A model generated the notes under the pieces. The model was not told where the DNA came from and made no database searches. It saw nothing but the letters and a program-made list of their open reading frames with translations. Below, piece after piece: positions 1 through 6,593 of a stretch of DNA of 10,680 bases. A program made the position numbers and the translations under genes. Within the stretch, counting starts at the first letter, position 1, and each line of letters begins with the position of its first letter. The stretch comes from Candidatus Zixiibacteriota bacterium (GTDB lineage: Bacteria > Zixibacteria > MSB-5A5 > SM1-73): NCBI GenBank assembly GCA_022866585.1, contig JALHUP010000435.1:1-10680 (forward strand), read 5' to 3'.

Positions 1-438
1 ATATGCTTCCTCTTTTTCCTTCATTATCTCTGTTTGTCTTTTATTTTTATGGTCATATCTTAGAAGATGTAAAAGTCCATGAATCACCAAGCGCGATGCC
101 TCTTCCTTAAGACTTATCCTATATTCTCGGGCTTGTCTTTTGGCTTGATCTAAAGAGACATAAATGTCCCCCAAGCCCGGATAATCCACACCCATGTTTT
201 TGCCTTCTTTTATGCCAAATGATAGCACATCAGTGGTTTTTCTCCTTCCGGTGAATTCCCGGTTTATCTTTTTCATGAAGTCATCGTCCACGAATATTAC
301 ATCCACGGGAAGCTTTATCCCTTCCGATTTCAGCACCCGGTAAACAATATCCTCAATTTCTTTCTTTTTAATTCTAGATGTGGGATGGATATTTCCGACG
401 GTGATTTTTTTCAATCTGGTTTTTCTGGAGCAAATCAT
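1..438 (-). CDS. ybeY: YbeY endoribonuclease / rRNA maturation factor (3' end cut by window edge)
   Basis: YbeY is a zinc-dependent single-strand RNase of the UPF0054 family that acts in 16S rRNA 3'-end maturation and 70S ribosome quality control. I translated 146 codons, open to the window edge, so the last residues are missing. Seen directly: a TTDVLSF motif at residues 68-74 and the metal site HGLLHLLRYDH at 120-130, with the three zinc-binding histidines H120, H124 and H130. The family motif is usually HGxLHLxGxDH, so Arg127 replaces the common glycine. The ATG overlaps the pgpH stop codon as ATGA, which suggests translational coupling. No clear Shine-Dalgarno site is visible. An alternative start is the TTG nine codons in. 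The pgpH-ybeY neighbourhood is conserved across many bacteria and supports the call. Confidence 0.95.
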   Translation of the reverse strand, partial: MICSRKTRLKKITVGNIHPTSRIKKKEIEDIVYRVLKSEGIKLPVDVIFVDDDFMKKINREFTGRRKTTDVLSFGIKEGKNMGVDYPGLGDIYVSLDQAKRQAREYRISLKEEASRLVIHGLLHLLRYDHKNKRQTEIMKEKEEAY

Positions 439-2666
439 ACGGTTTTTTCTGCCGGCTCTGGATATTCGACTCGGGGATGAAAGGCGCTGATCAAAACCGG
501 CAGGAAACTTTGCTGTATGGAGGAGAGTTCTCTGAAGGTCAAGTTGGAATCCGCCAATTCGCCGGCTTCCAGTTTTGAATCTATGATCTTTTTTATCAAA
601 CTCTTTATACGAGAAGGCTTAGGATCATCTAAGGTGCGGGAGGCGGCCTCCACCGCATCCGCCAACATGACGATGGCGGTCTCTTTGGAACGGGGCTTGG
701 GACCCGGATATCTGTATTCATCCATCAACTCCTGGGTGGCTCCTTGCTCCACTGCCTTGTTGTAAAAATAGCTCATCAGGGTAGTGCCATGATGCTCCTG
801 GATGAAATCGATTATCCTTTTGGGAAGATTAGCCTGCTCAGCCATCTCCACTCCTTCCTTGACGTGGGACTCCAAAATCAAAGCACTCATGGAAGGGACC
901 AGTTTCTCATGCTTGCTTTTGGCCCCCATCTGATTCTCCACAAAATACTCGGGCTTTTGCATCTTGCCGATGTCATGATAGTAAGCTCCCACTCGGGCTA
1001 AAAGGACATTGGCTCCGATGGCTTTGGCTCCCGCCTCCGCTAAATTCGCCACGATTATGCTGTGATGATAAGTGCCGGGGGCCTCCAGAGAGAGTCGCTT
1101 GAGAAGTGGGCGATTCAAATCGGAAAGCTCGAGTAAAGTGATATCGGTGGAAACATCGAAAATCGACTCGAAGATGGGCAGAAGTCCGATGGTCAAAATG
1201 GGGGAGACCAGTCCATTAAATAATCCATAACCGCACAATGACAAAATGGCGCCAGGAGAGGAAAGCTTCAAAGATTCGGCAAAATATATGAAGACCACAT
1301 AAGCAAAAGAAATAAAGAGCATAGGACGATAGAACCTATATCGATGGGTGACCTCTTTGACACTGTAACACGCTAACGTCCCCGCCACAATGCTGATAAA
1401 AGCCAACTTGAAATCGAAAAAGTTTACAATTCCGAAAAGTATGCCTAAGGCGAAGGTGGAAATCAAACCCACCTCTAAGTCCAAAAGAATAGTCAAAAGC
1501 ATGGAGCCGATGGTGACCGGGATCAGATATTCCGAAAGATGCCATTTAAACAAAACCAGATAAGCCGCCACCATCTCCAAAATTATAATGCTTGAGATCA
1601 TCAGAAGCTTAGCATTGTCGTAGAAGACCTCTCTTTTAATAAAGTATAGAAATGAAGCCAGACTTAAAAGCATCACCCCCACGAAAAAGATACGACCCAA
1701 AAGCGGAAAAAGAAAATGCCAGGGATTAGATTTGAGGCCGGATTCGACTCTGGCTTTTGCTAATGAAGAAAGTTTCTCCAAATCAGTCTTGGTGACTTTT
1801 TGGCCTTTTGCCACTATGGTCTCCCCCTTCAAAACCAATCCTTTCTGCTTGGTGATTGAGCCCAAAACCTCTTGCTTTCGCTTTTCCATCTCTTTTTGGT
1901 TTAAGCTTAAATTGGAAGCCAAAAAACGACTTCCAATTTCATAAAAAGCCTTTACTTTAAGCTGGTCATCTTCAAATTTTACCATAGCCAAAGAAAGGAG
2001 CCTCTCTTTGGCTTTGGAAAGATCCAAAAGTTCGTCTTTGGTGAGGGCTCGACTGAGCCTGGCAGTATCCGCAATCCCTTCGTATTGATTTAAGATTATG
2101 GCTTTGCCATTTTCACTAAAAGGTAGATTTTGAATATCTTGGATCATTCCGATTTGATAAAGCTCTCTGAGTATGGCAATTAAGTTAGAACTAAAGGTGT
2201 CCAGATCCTCATTTGAGCTTAATAGAAGAATTCCCTCCTCCTCCAGGTAAGGAAAGATCAAACGGAGCACCCTTATTCTCGATTCCGGAATCTGATTGGA
2301 GTTATTTAAGCTATCCACTCTAGCAAAAAAATACCTGACCGAGGTTATCGCCGAGTCGTCCTTCTTTTGATCGAAATCCAAAACAACCGGAAGATTAGCT
2401 AAGACCATTTTTTTGTCCTCCTCTAATTCTTCCTTACTTTTCAAAACAGGAAAGGCAAAGGGGGCGATGATCTCCTCTTCTGCTATGCTTCCCACTCCTG
2501 GAAAATCCAGGGAACGATAGATGGATGATACGGGAAAAAGAAAGACTATGATGCAGGTTGTAACTAAAGATAGAACTACCCGAAAAAGATAGAGCGAGGC
2601 TTTGTGATTTCTTCCGTTTTTTTCCGAATTGGGTTTGGGCAAAATCGATTTTTTAAAGTCAAGCAT
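435..2666 (-). CDS. pgpH: 7TM-HD membrane protein, PgpH-type cyclic-di-AMP phosphodiesterase
   Basis: This 743-residue protein has the full 7TMR-HD layout. A cytoplasmic N-terminus is followed by one membrane segment (about 28-49), a large extracytoplasmic domain (about 55-310, 7TMR-HDED type), a bundle of hydrophobic helices (about 317-500) and a cytoplasmic HD hydrolase domain (about 520-735). The HD signature is visible as YHHS (533-536), YYHDIGK (562-568, H564-D565), HH at 625-626 and LAD at 668-670, the metal ligands expected of the family. Characterised members (Listeria PgpH) hydrolyse c-di-AMP to pApA; the substrate here is inferred from family. The gene lies between phoH and ybeY, as in Bacillus (yqfF). 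The ATG has no recognisable Shine-Dalgarno site and sits 11 nt after an inverted heptamer repeat array. The stop overlaps the ybeY start. Confidence 0.93.
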   Translation of the reverse strand: MLDFKKSILPKPNSEKNGRNHKASLYLFRVVLSLVTTCIIVFLFPVSSIYRSLDFPGVGSIAEEEIIAPFAFPVLKSKEELEEDKKMVLANLPVVLDFDQKKDDSAITSVRYFFARVDSLNNSNQIPESRIRVLRLIFPYLEEEGILLLSSNEDLDTFSSNLIAILRELYQIGMIQDIQNLPFSENGKAIILNQYEGIADTARLSRALTKDELLDLSKAKERLLSLAMVKFEDDQLKVKAFYEIGSRFLASNLSLNQKEMEKRKQEVLGSITKQKGLVLKGETIVAKGQKVTKTDLEKLSSLAKARVESGLKSNPWHFLFPLLGRIFFVGVMLLSLASFLYFIKREVFYDNAKLLMISSIIILEMVAAYLVLFKWHLSEYLIPVTIGSMLLTILLDLEVGLISTFALGILFGIVNFFDFKLAFISIVAGTLACYSVKEVTHRYRFYRPMLFISFAYVVFIYFAESLKLSSPGAILSLCGYGLFNGLVSPILTIGLLPIFESIFDVSTDITLLELSDLNRPLLKRLSLEAPGTYHHSIIVANLAEAGAKAIGANVLLARVGAYYHDIGKMQKPEYFVENQMGAKSKHEKLVPSMSALILESHVKEGVEMAEQANLPKRIIDFIQEHHGTTLMSYFYNKAVEQGATQELMDEYRYPGPKPRSKETAIVMLADAVEAASRTLDDPKPSRIKSLIKKIIDSKLEAGELADSNLTFRELSSIQQSFLPVLISAFHPRVEYPEPAEKTV

Positions 2667-2677
2667 AAGAATCTGAT

Positions 2678-2752
2678 AACGAATGGATAATGATGAATGA
2701 CGGATTTTTAGTTCATTATTACTTATTCGTCATTCGTCATCCCTCATTCGTC
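2678..2752. repeat. Inverted pair of degenerate 7-bp tandem arrays in the phoH-pgpH gap
   Basis: On the plus strand, 2718-2752 reads as five consecutive heptamers: ATTACTT, ATTCGTC, ATTCGTC, ATCCCTC, ATTCGTC. On the minus strand, 2705-2678 reads as four more of the same family: ATCCGTC, ATTCATC, ATTATCC, ATTCGTT. The two arrays face each other across about 12 nt, so the RNA of either strand could fold into a long imperfect hairpin. The phoH stop codon (2744-2746) and its last codons lie inside the right array. The period of exactly seven is directly visible; the function is unknown. Confidence 0.8.
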
Positions 2753-3718
2753 ATTTCTTTTTAAATGATCTTCATATCTTTGGTAAGCTTTGATGATCTC
2801 TTGGACCAGCGGATGCCTTACCACGTCTTTTTCTGTGAGATATATAAACTCGATTCCCTCCACTCCTTCTAATATCTTCTGAATCTGAACTAACCCCGAT
2901 GCCTTTTTATCCTCCAAATCTATCTGGGTTATGTCCCCGGTGATCACCGCTTTTGAATTCACTCCCAATCTGGTCAAAAACATCTTCATCTGTGCCACCG
3001 TGGTGTTCTGGGCTTCATCCAGAAGCACAAAGGAGTTATTTAAGGTCCTTCCTCGCATGAAGGCTAAGGGAACTATCTCGATCACCCCCATCTCCATCAA
3101 TTTGCGTATTTTCTCTGCAGACAACATATCATGTAAGGCATCATAGACCGGTCTTAGATACGGATCCACTTTCGCCCGGATGTCACCCGGAAGGAACCCC
3201 AAGCTCTCTCCGGCCTCCACCGCCGGTCTCACTAAAATCACGCGTCCCACCATCTTTTGCTTCAGAGCCGAGACTGCCATAGCCACTCCCAAATAGGTCT
3301 TTCCCGTTCCGGCAGGTCCGATGGAGAAAACGATATCATATTTCTCTATGGCTTCGACATAATTTTTCTGACCGATGGTGCGGGGCTTTATACTTTCCCT
3401 GGTAATAATGGATGTGACTATAGAACCGACCTGCAGATCATTGAAGGGACCTATGCCGTCCTGTTTTACCATGCTGATGGCGTATAAAACGTATCTTTCG
3501 GAGAGCTCCTTATTTTTTCGCAAATGAGTAATAAGGTCATCGAACAAGGCTTCTAATAGTTTTACCTCTTTCTCCTCTCCCTCCAGATTGATACAATCGC
3601 CGCGAGCCACGATTTGGGCATCGAATTGGCTTTCGATCAGGCGCAGAAAAGAACCGCTCTGTCCGAAAAGAAGCCTCTGGTCAACATCCGCAATATCTAT
3701 TTTCTTGGTCTTTATCAA
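2744..3718 (-). CDS. phoH: PhoH family P-loop ATPase
   Basis: This is a 324-residue PhoH-like protein of usual length. Residues 1-100 look like the N-terminal KH-like nucleic-acid-binding region that PhoH proteins carry. The ATPase domain follows, with Walker A GPAGTGKT (134-141), Walker B VLLDEAQN (231-238) and the conserved TGDITQID (260-267). The family is related to the helicase domain of PhoH2 and is tied to RNA metabolism; its precise substrate is not settled, so none is assigned here. Start: TTG (3716-3718) preceded by a purine-rich GAGAGAAAGG that could serve as ribosome binding site. The C-terminal codons run into a heptamer repeat array, so the last few residues (after about 318) are probably repeat-derived. 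It is upstream of pgpH and ybeY, the conserved order, but a palindromic repeat separates it from aspS. Confidence 0.94.
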   Translation of the reverse strand: MIKTKKIDIADVDQRLLFGQSGSFLRLIESQFDAQIVARGDCINLEGEEKEVKLLEALFDDLITHLRKNKELSERYVLYAISMVKQDGIGPFNDLQVGSIVTSIITRESIKPRTIGQKNYVEAIEKYDIVFSIGPAGTGKTYLGVAMAVSALKQKMVGRVILVRPAVEAGESLGFLPGDIRAKVDPYLRPVYDALHDMLSAEKIRKLMEMGVIEIVPLAFMRGRTLNNSFVLLDEAQNTTVAQMKMFLTRLGVNSKAVITGDITQIDLEDKKASGLVQIQKILEGVEGIEFIYLTEKDVVRHPLVQEIIKAYQRYEDHLKRNDE

Positions 3719-3879
3719 TACCTTTCTCTCTTACCTCCGGATTTAAATCATCGTCTAACGGTGTCGAAACTCGTATCGACACTCGAATTTTCGAAGGCTC
3801 GATGCTCGGGAATTATCATCCCCACGAGTTCATTGTTAATACAATGTATCAAAACGTGTGCGTATCTTCGACTTGTTAC

Positions 3880-3885
3880 ATTATA
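3880..3885 (-). promoter_or_regulatory. Possible -10 box for phoH
   Basis: The minus strand reads TATAAT here. The sequence 16-18 nt further upstream lies in the GC-rich arm of the neighbouring palindrome and does not resemble TTGACA, so this is a weak candidate. It would give a leader of about 150 nt before the TTG start of phoH. Confidence 0.2.
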
Positions 3886-3894
3886 CTTAATTTC

Positions 3895-3943
3895 CCCCTC
3901 ACCCTTGCCCTCTCCCCACAGGGGAGAGGGATGAGGTGACGGG
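3895..3943. repeat. Palindromic CCCTCTCCCC-type interspersed repeat
   Basis: A perfect 10-bp inverted repeat, CCCTCTCCCC (3908-3917) and GGGGAGAGGG (3921-3930), has an ACA loop. It extends outward through an internal loop to TCACC (3899-3903) with GGTGA (3935-3939), and CCC (3895-3897) with GGG (3941-3943). Very similar CCCTCACCCT...CCCTCTCCC palindromes are scattered through many unrelated bacterial genomes and often give spurious SPSP-rich ORFs. No T-tract follows on either strand, so it is not a canonical intrinsic terminator, although a hairpin this strong downstream of aspS could end or protect the transcript. Confidence 0.8.
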
Positions 3944-3978
3944 CTTGCTTCTTATCTGCCTACTTTTTACTGCTTACT
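3944..3978. repeat. Degenerate 7-bp tandem array overlapping the aspS stop codon
   Basis: Five consecutive heptamers are visible on the plus strand: CTTGCTT, CTTATCT, GCCTACT, TTTTACT, GCTTACT. The last three fit an NNNTACT pattern that is also the pattern of the array behind xerC, and GCCTACT is shared exactly (9484-9490). The aspS stop (3960-3962) and its last five sense codons lie inside the array. Confidence 0.65.
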
Positions 3979-5783
3979 ATCTTTATCCCTAACTCCTTCA
4001 ATTGTTTTTCATCCACCTCCGAAGGTGCTGAATCCATCAAAGACTGAGCCGCAGTAGTTTTGGGAAAGGCGATGACTTCTCTTATGGAATCCGATCCGGT
4101 CATCCAAGCCACGATCCTGTCCAGACCGGGCGCAATCCCTCCATGGGGAGGAGCACCGAATTCCAGAGCTTTTAAAAGAAAGCCGAACATCTTCTCCGCC
4201 CTCTGGTCGTCTATTCCCAAAACATTCAAAACCTTTTGCTGAAGCTCTCTTTTATGGTTACGAATCCCACCCGAGGCGATCTCCATACCATTCAGGACCA
4301 GATCATACTGATGCGCTCTTATGTTTCTCCAGGGATGATCTTGGTGATCTGAAGGGAGATTCGATTTAAACCCTAAATCTAATTTTTCTAAATCTTCTTG
4401 GTAAGGCATAGTAACTATATTGTGCATGGCATCGAATCGTTTCTCCTCTGGATTATATTCGAAAAGAGGAAACTCGTATACCCACAGAAAATTCCATTTG
4501 GTTTTGTCAATCAGATCATATTTACGGGCAATCTCCAATCTCAATTTTCCCAAAGACTCCAAGACCACCTTGCGTTGATCAGCCACTATAAATGCTATAT
4601 CTCCTACTTCTTGATTGAGTGCTTGGGCAATGGAGGATAGCTCTTCCGGGTTTACATATTTTGTGATCGGCGACTTAAAACCATCACTTAAGCGGGTAAG
4701 GAAGGTCAATCCTTTGGCTCCAGATTTTTTAGCAAACTCGTCTAATTGATCTATTTCTTTTCGGGAAAGCTTGCCCCCTCCTTTGAAATTTATTCCACAA
4801 ACTACTCCTTGATTTCTAGCAGTCTCGGAAAAAACTTTGAACTCAGACCCACTGACAGATTCTGTCAGGTCTTTAATCTCCATTTCAAATCGTGTATCCG
4901 GCTTATCTGACCCGAATTTTTCCATGACTTCTTTAAACTTCAATCTTGGAAAAGGAATCTTCAACTCGACACCTAATACTTTTCTAAACACATAAGCCAT
5001 CATCCCCTCGACCACAGAGAAGACGTCTTCTTCTGTGACAAATGACATTTCCATGTCTATCTGTGAATGCTCTGGCTGACGATCTGCCCTCAAATCCTCG
5101 TCTCTTAGGCATCGGGCTATCTGAAAATATTTATCGAATCCGGAGATCATCAAAATCTGTTTCAAAAGCTGAGGAGATTGGGGTAAGGCATAGAATTTCC
5201 CTGGGTTCACCCTACTCGGGACGATGAAATCTCTGGCTCCTTCCGGGGTGCTTCTAATCAAAAGAGGAGTCTCTATCTCATAAAATCCCTGTGAATCTAA
5301 ATAGTCCCTTACTGCTTTGGTCGCCTGATGTCTTATTTTTATCCTCTCTTGCAAGGGTGGACGCCTCAGATCCAAATATCTATATTTTAACCTTAATTCC
5401 TCTTCGGCATTTGTCTCTTCCTCTATCTCAAAGGGAGGAGTCTTGGATTCATTCAGGATAGTCATTTTCTTAGCTATCACTTCAATCTCCCCGGTTGCCA
5501 AATCCTTGTTTGCCATTCCTTCTGGTCTTTCGTTTACCTCTCCTTCCACGCTAATCACATATTCGGCTCTAAGGTGCGTTGCCTCATTCATAGTCTTCTC
5601 ATCCACAAGATCCGGCTTAAAGACCACCTGGGTGATACCATATCTATCTCTCAGATCGATGAAAAGCAAACCACCGTGATTTCTCCATTTCCGCACCCAG
5701 CCATTTAAGATGACGGTTTTGCCGGCATCTTTTTTCCTTAATTCTCCACAGGTACGTGTGCGTTTAAGATGTTTGAATTCCAC
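3960..5783 (-). CDS. aspS: Aspartyl-tRNA synthetase, bacterial type
   Basis: This class II synthetase charges tRNA with aspartate in the cytoplasm. At 607 residues it has the normal bacterial length, including the GAD insertion (about 290-430). Visible elements are the OB-fold anticodon-binding domain (1-110), class II motif 1 around 166-176, motif 2 with RCLRDEDLRADRQPE (224-238) and motif 3 with GIAPGLDRI (549-557). The start is GTG (5781-5783), with GGAG five nucleotides upstream. Residue His36, in RNHGG, matches the position where P. aeruginosa AspRS has a His linked to non-discriminating activity, while E. coli has Leu. The enzyme may therefore also make Asp-tRNA(Asn) for GatCAB; this is inference. 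The aspS-phoH junction carries repeats, and the last residues overlap a heptamer array. Confidence 0.97.
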   Translation of the reverse strand: MEFKHLKRTRTCGELRKKDAGKTVILNGWVRKWRNHGGLLFIDLRDRYGITQVVFKPDLVDEKTMNEATHLRAEYVISVEGEVNERPEGMANKDLATGEIEVIAKKMTILNESKTPPFEIEEETNAEEELRLKYRYLDLRRPPLQERIKIRHQATKAVRDYLDSQGFYEIETPLLIRSTPEGARDFIVPSRVNPGKFYALPQSPQLLKQILMISGFDKYFQIARCLRDEDLRADRQPEHSQIDMEMSFVTEEDVFSVVEGMMAYVFRKVLGVELKIPFPRLKFKEVMEKFGSDKPDTRFEMEIKDLTESVSGSEFKVFSETARNQGVVCGINFKGGGKLSRKEIDQLDEFAKKSGAKGLTFLTRLSDGFKSPITKYVNPEELSSIAQALNQEVGDIAFIVADQRKVVLESLGKLRLEIARKYDLIDKTKWNFLWVYEFPLFEYNPEEKRFDAMHNIVTMPYQEDLEKLDLGFKSNLPSDHQDHPWRNIRAHQYDLVLNGMEIASGGIRNHKRELQQKVLNVLGIDDQRAEKMFGFLLKALEFGAPPHGGIAPGLDRIVAWMTGSDSIREVIAFPKTTAAQSLMDSAPSEVDEKQLKELGIKIVSSKK

Positions 5784-5786
5784 GAG

Positions 5787-5792
5787 TTCTCC
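5787..5792 (-). promoter_or_regulatory. Ribosome binding site of aspS
   Basis: The minus strand reads GGAGAA, with the GGAG core 5 nt before the GTG. This supports GTG at 5783 as the start. Confidence 0.7.
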
Positions 5793-5833
5793 GATCTTTA
5801 TATTAAAGGCTTTTCATTCATTGGTATGAACTC

Positions 5834-6004
5834 TTAGCAGTTTTTGCTTAGCTCCTCAACGGTCTTCAAATATGCCTGTATGGCATCTTTAATATTCTCT
5901 AAAGTCTCTTTTTCCGTCTGCCCTTGTGACCAACAACCGGGCAAGCCGGGACACCGAACAGCGTAACCCTCTTCGGTTTTTTTAATGTTTACTTTGTATT
6001 TCAT
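5834..6004 (-). CDS. Stand-alone small HicB-like antitoxin domain protein
   Basis: This 56-residue ORF reads as the partial-RNase-H-like fold of HicB antitoxins: beta strands MKYKVNIKKTEEGYAVRCP, then the hallmark CPGLPGCWSQG (18-28), then a helix with TLENIKDAIQAYL (34-46). It ends soon after the helix and lacks the C-terminal strand present in the upstream 71-residue HicB. It has no HicA directly adjacent downstream: the next gene is aspS, and hicA lies upstream behind a 95-nt gap. A GAGGTG ribosome binding site 3 nt before the ATG indicates translation. Its DNA has diverged well away from the first hicB, so it is not a recent copy. It could be an orphan antitoxin, a second antitoxin for the same HicA, or a relic of a lost pair. 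Confidence 0.8.
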   Translation of the reverse strand: MKYKVNIKKTEEGYAVRCPGLPGCWSQGQTEKETLENIKDAIQAYLKTVEELSKNC

Positions 6005-6007
6005 AAG

Positions 6008-6013
6008 CACCTC
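6008..6013 (-). promoter_or_regulatory. Ribosome binding site of the orphan hicB-like gene
   Basis: The minus strand reads GAGGTG with its GAGG core 5 nt before the ATG at 6004. It supports the small ORF as a translated gene. Confidence 0.6.
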
Positions 6014-6034
6014 AAGGACACTTAAACCTGTTTT

Positions 6035-6077
6035 AACCCTTGGGCAATTCCTATTACCGAAGCATCAAAAAAGGGTT
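6035..6077. repeat. Copy A of the hicB-associated 30-bp repeat, inside an AACCCTT/AAGGGTT inverted repeat
   Basis: The core at 6043-6072 matches 28 of 30 bases of copy B at 6599-6628. In this copy the palindrome is imperfect: CTTGGGCAAT (6039-6048) against ATTACCGAAG (6053-6062) has two mismatches around a TCCT loop. An additional outer inverted repeat, AACCCTT (6035-6041) and AAGGGTT (6071-6077), encloses the element. It lies 31 nt upstream of the orphan hicB start. Confidence 0.8.
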
Positions 6078-6099
6078 ATAAGTTTCTTTTCATGATGCA

Positions 6100-6321
6100 T
6101 CAAAGTAACTCCAAGAATTCTTCCACAGTCAGACCCGAGTTGCGAATTAGAGCACGAAGTGTTCCTACAGACAACTCTTTGTGTTGAGGAATCGAGAGAT
6201 TCACCCTGACGCCTGGTTTCACCATCACTATGTGACTTCCTACTTGTCCCAGCGGTTGCCAACCAGCTTTTTGGAAGGCTTTGACTGCTTCCTTGCCTGA
6301 AATATTGCCTAGTTTACCCAT
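6100..6321 (-). CDS. hicA: HicA toxin (mRNA interferase)
   Basis: This 73-residue HicA has the double-stranded-RNA-binding-like fold of the family. Visible are the N-terminal SGKEAVKAFQKAGW (8-21), the catalytic-histidine motif GSHIVMV (28-34, His30), a positively charged strand and the closing LRALIRNSGLTVEEFLELL. HicA cleaves mRNA independently of translation and is held inactive by HicB. The ATG chosen is four nucleotides after the hicB stop. The open frame continues upstream through hicB, but that part is only a shadow. With hicB in front of hicA, the order is the reverse of the classical E. coli hicAB. All key residues are present, so the toxin looks intact. Translation probably depends on coupling to hicB because no strong Shine-Dalgarno site precedes it. 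Confidence 0.93.
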   Translation of the reverse strand: MGKLGNISGKEAVKAFQKAGWQPLGQVGSHIVMVKPGVRVNLSIPQHKELSVGTLRALIRNSGLTVEEFLELL

Positions 6322-6325
6322 TTGG

Positions 6326-6541
6326 TTATACCGCCACCACAATGGACTGCCGTCCCGGCTGTGGGGATAACGAAGCAGTTGCCTTCTGATCTTCGGCCCA
6401 TAACCAGGCAATGATCGCTTCCTTGATATTCTCCAGAGCCTTCTCTTCGTCTTTGCCTTGAGAGACACACCCTGGAAGCGCTGGACATTCAGCAACAACC
6501 CAACCATCTTCGGCATGCTCAAGGGTAACGTGAAAAATCAT
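6326..6541 (-). CDS. hicB: HicB antitoxin of the hicBA pair
   Basis: This 71-residue protein has a HicB-like fold: strands MIFHVTLEHAEDGWVVAE, the signature CPALPGCVSQG (19-29), helix KALENIKEAIIAWL, and a terminal strand SIVVAV. It neutralises HicA by direct binding. The C-terminal Arc- or HTH-type DNA-binding domain of longer HicB proteins is missing, as in many short HicB-family antitoxins, so autoregulation through DNA binding is not obvious. The ATG is preceded by AGGAGA at 9 nt spacing (6551-6556). HicA follows after a 4-nt gap. A perfect 11-bp palindrome stands 53 nt upstream of the start. Confidence 0.93.
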   Translation of the reverse strand: MIFHVTLEHAEDGWVVAECPALPGCVSQGKDEEKALENIKEAIIAWLWAEDQKATASLSPQPGRQSIVVAV

Positions 6542-6550
6542 AGTCTATTC

Positions 6551-6556
6551 TCTCCT
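6551..6556 (-). promoter_or_regulatory. Ribosome binding site of hicB
   Basis: The minus strand reads AGGAGA, 9 nt before the ATG at 6541, which fixes this start. Confidence 0.65.
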
Positions 6557-6593
6557 ATTCAACGACCTTAATCTCAAGATCCCGTCCTCTTAA

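Larger units (their letters stand above)
3719..3959. other. aspS-phoH intergenic region with hairpins and a possible phoH promoter
   Basis: This 241-nt gap has no credible gene. Next to phoH it contains a perfect 7-bp inverted repeat, GTGTCGA (3761-3767) and TCGACAC (3776-3782), with an 8-nt spacer, followed by CG-rich stretches with repeated CTCGA-like words. On the minus strand a perfect TATAAT occurs at 3880-3885, about 160 nt before the phoH start, but no good -35 box lies at the right spacing, so a promoter is only a possibility. The aspS-proximal part holds a strong palindromic repeat and a heptamer array, listed separately. Confidence 0.5.

Noticed and set aside
517..1001. Plus-strand ORFs opposite pgpH
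   Set aside because: They are antisense to the conserved HD domain; composition and lack of motifs indicate shadows.
3614..3934. 106-codon plus-strand ORF ending in an SPSPLPSPHRGEG-like tail
   Set aside because: It overlaps phoH antisense, and its tail is the translation of the CCCTC palindrome, a classic source of false genes.
6065..6262. 65-codon minus-strand ORF overlapping hicA
   Set aside because: Low-complexity out-of-frame shadow of hicA with no family signature.
6100..6522. 140-codon version of hicA
   Set aside because: The first half is hicB read in another frame. The HicA family starts at the ATG at 6321, just after the hicB stop.
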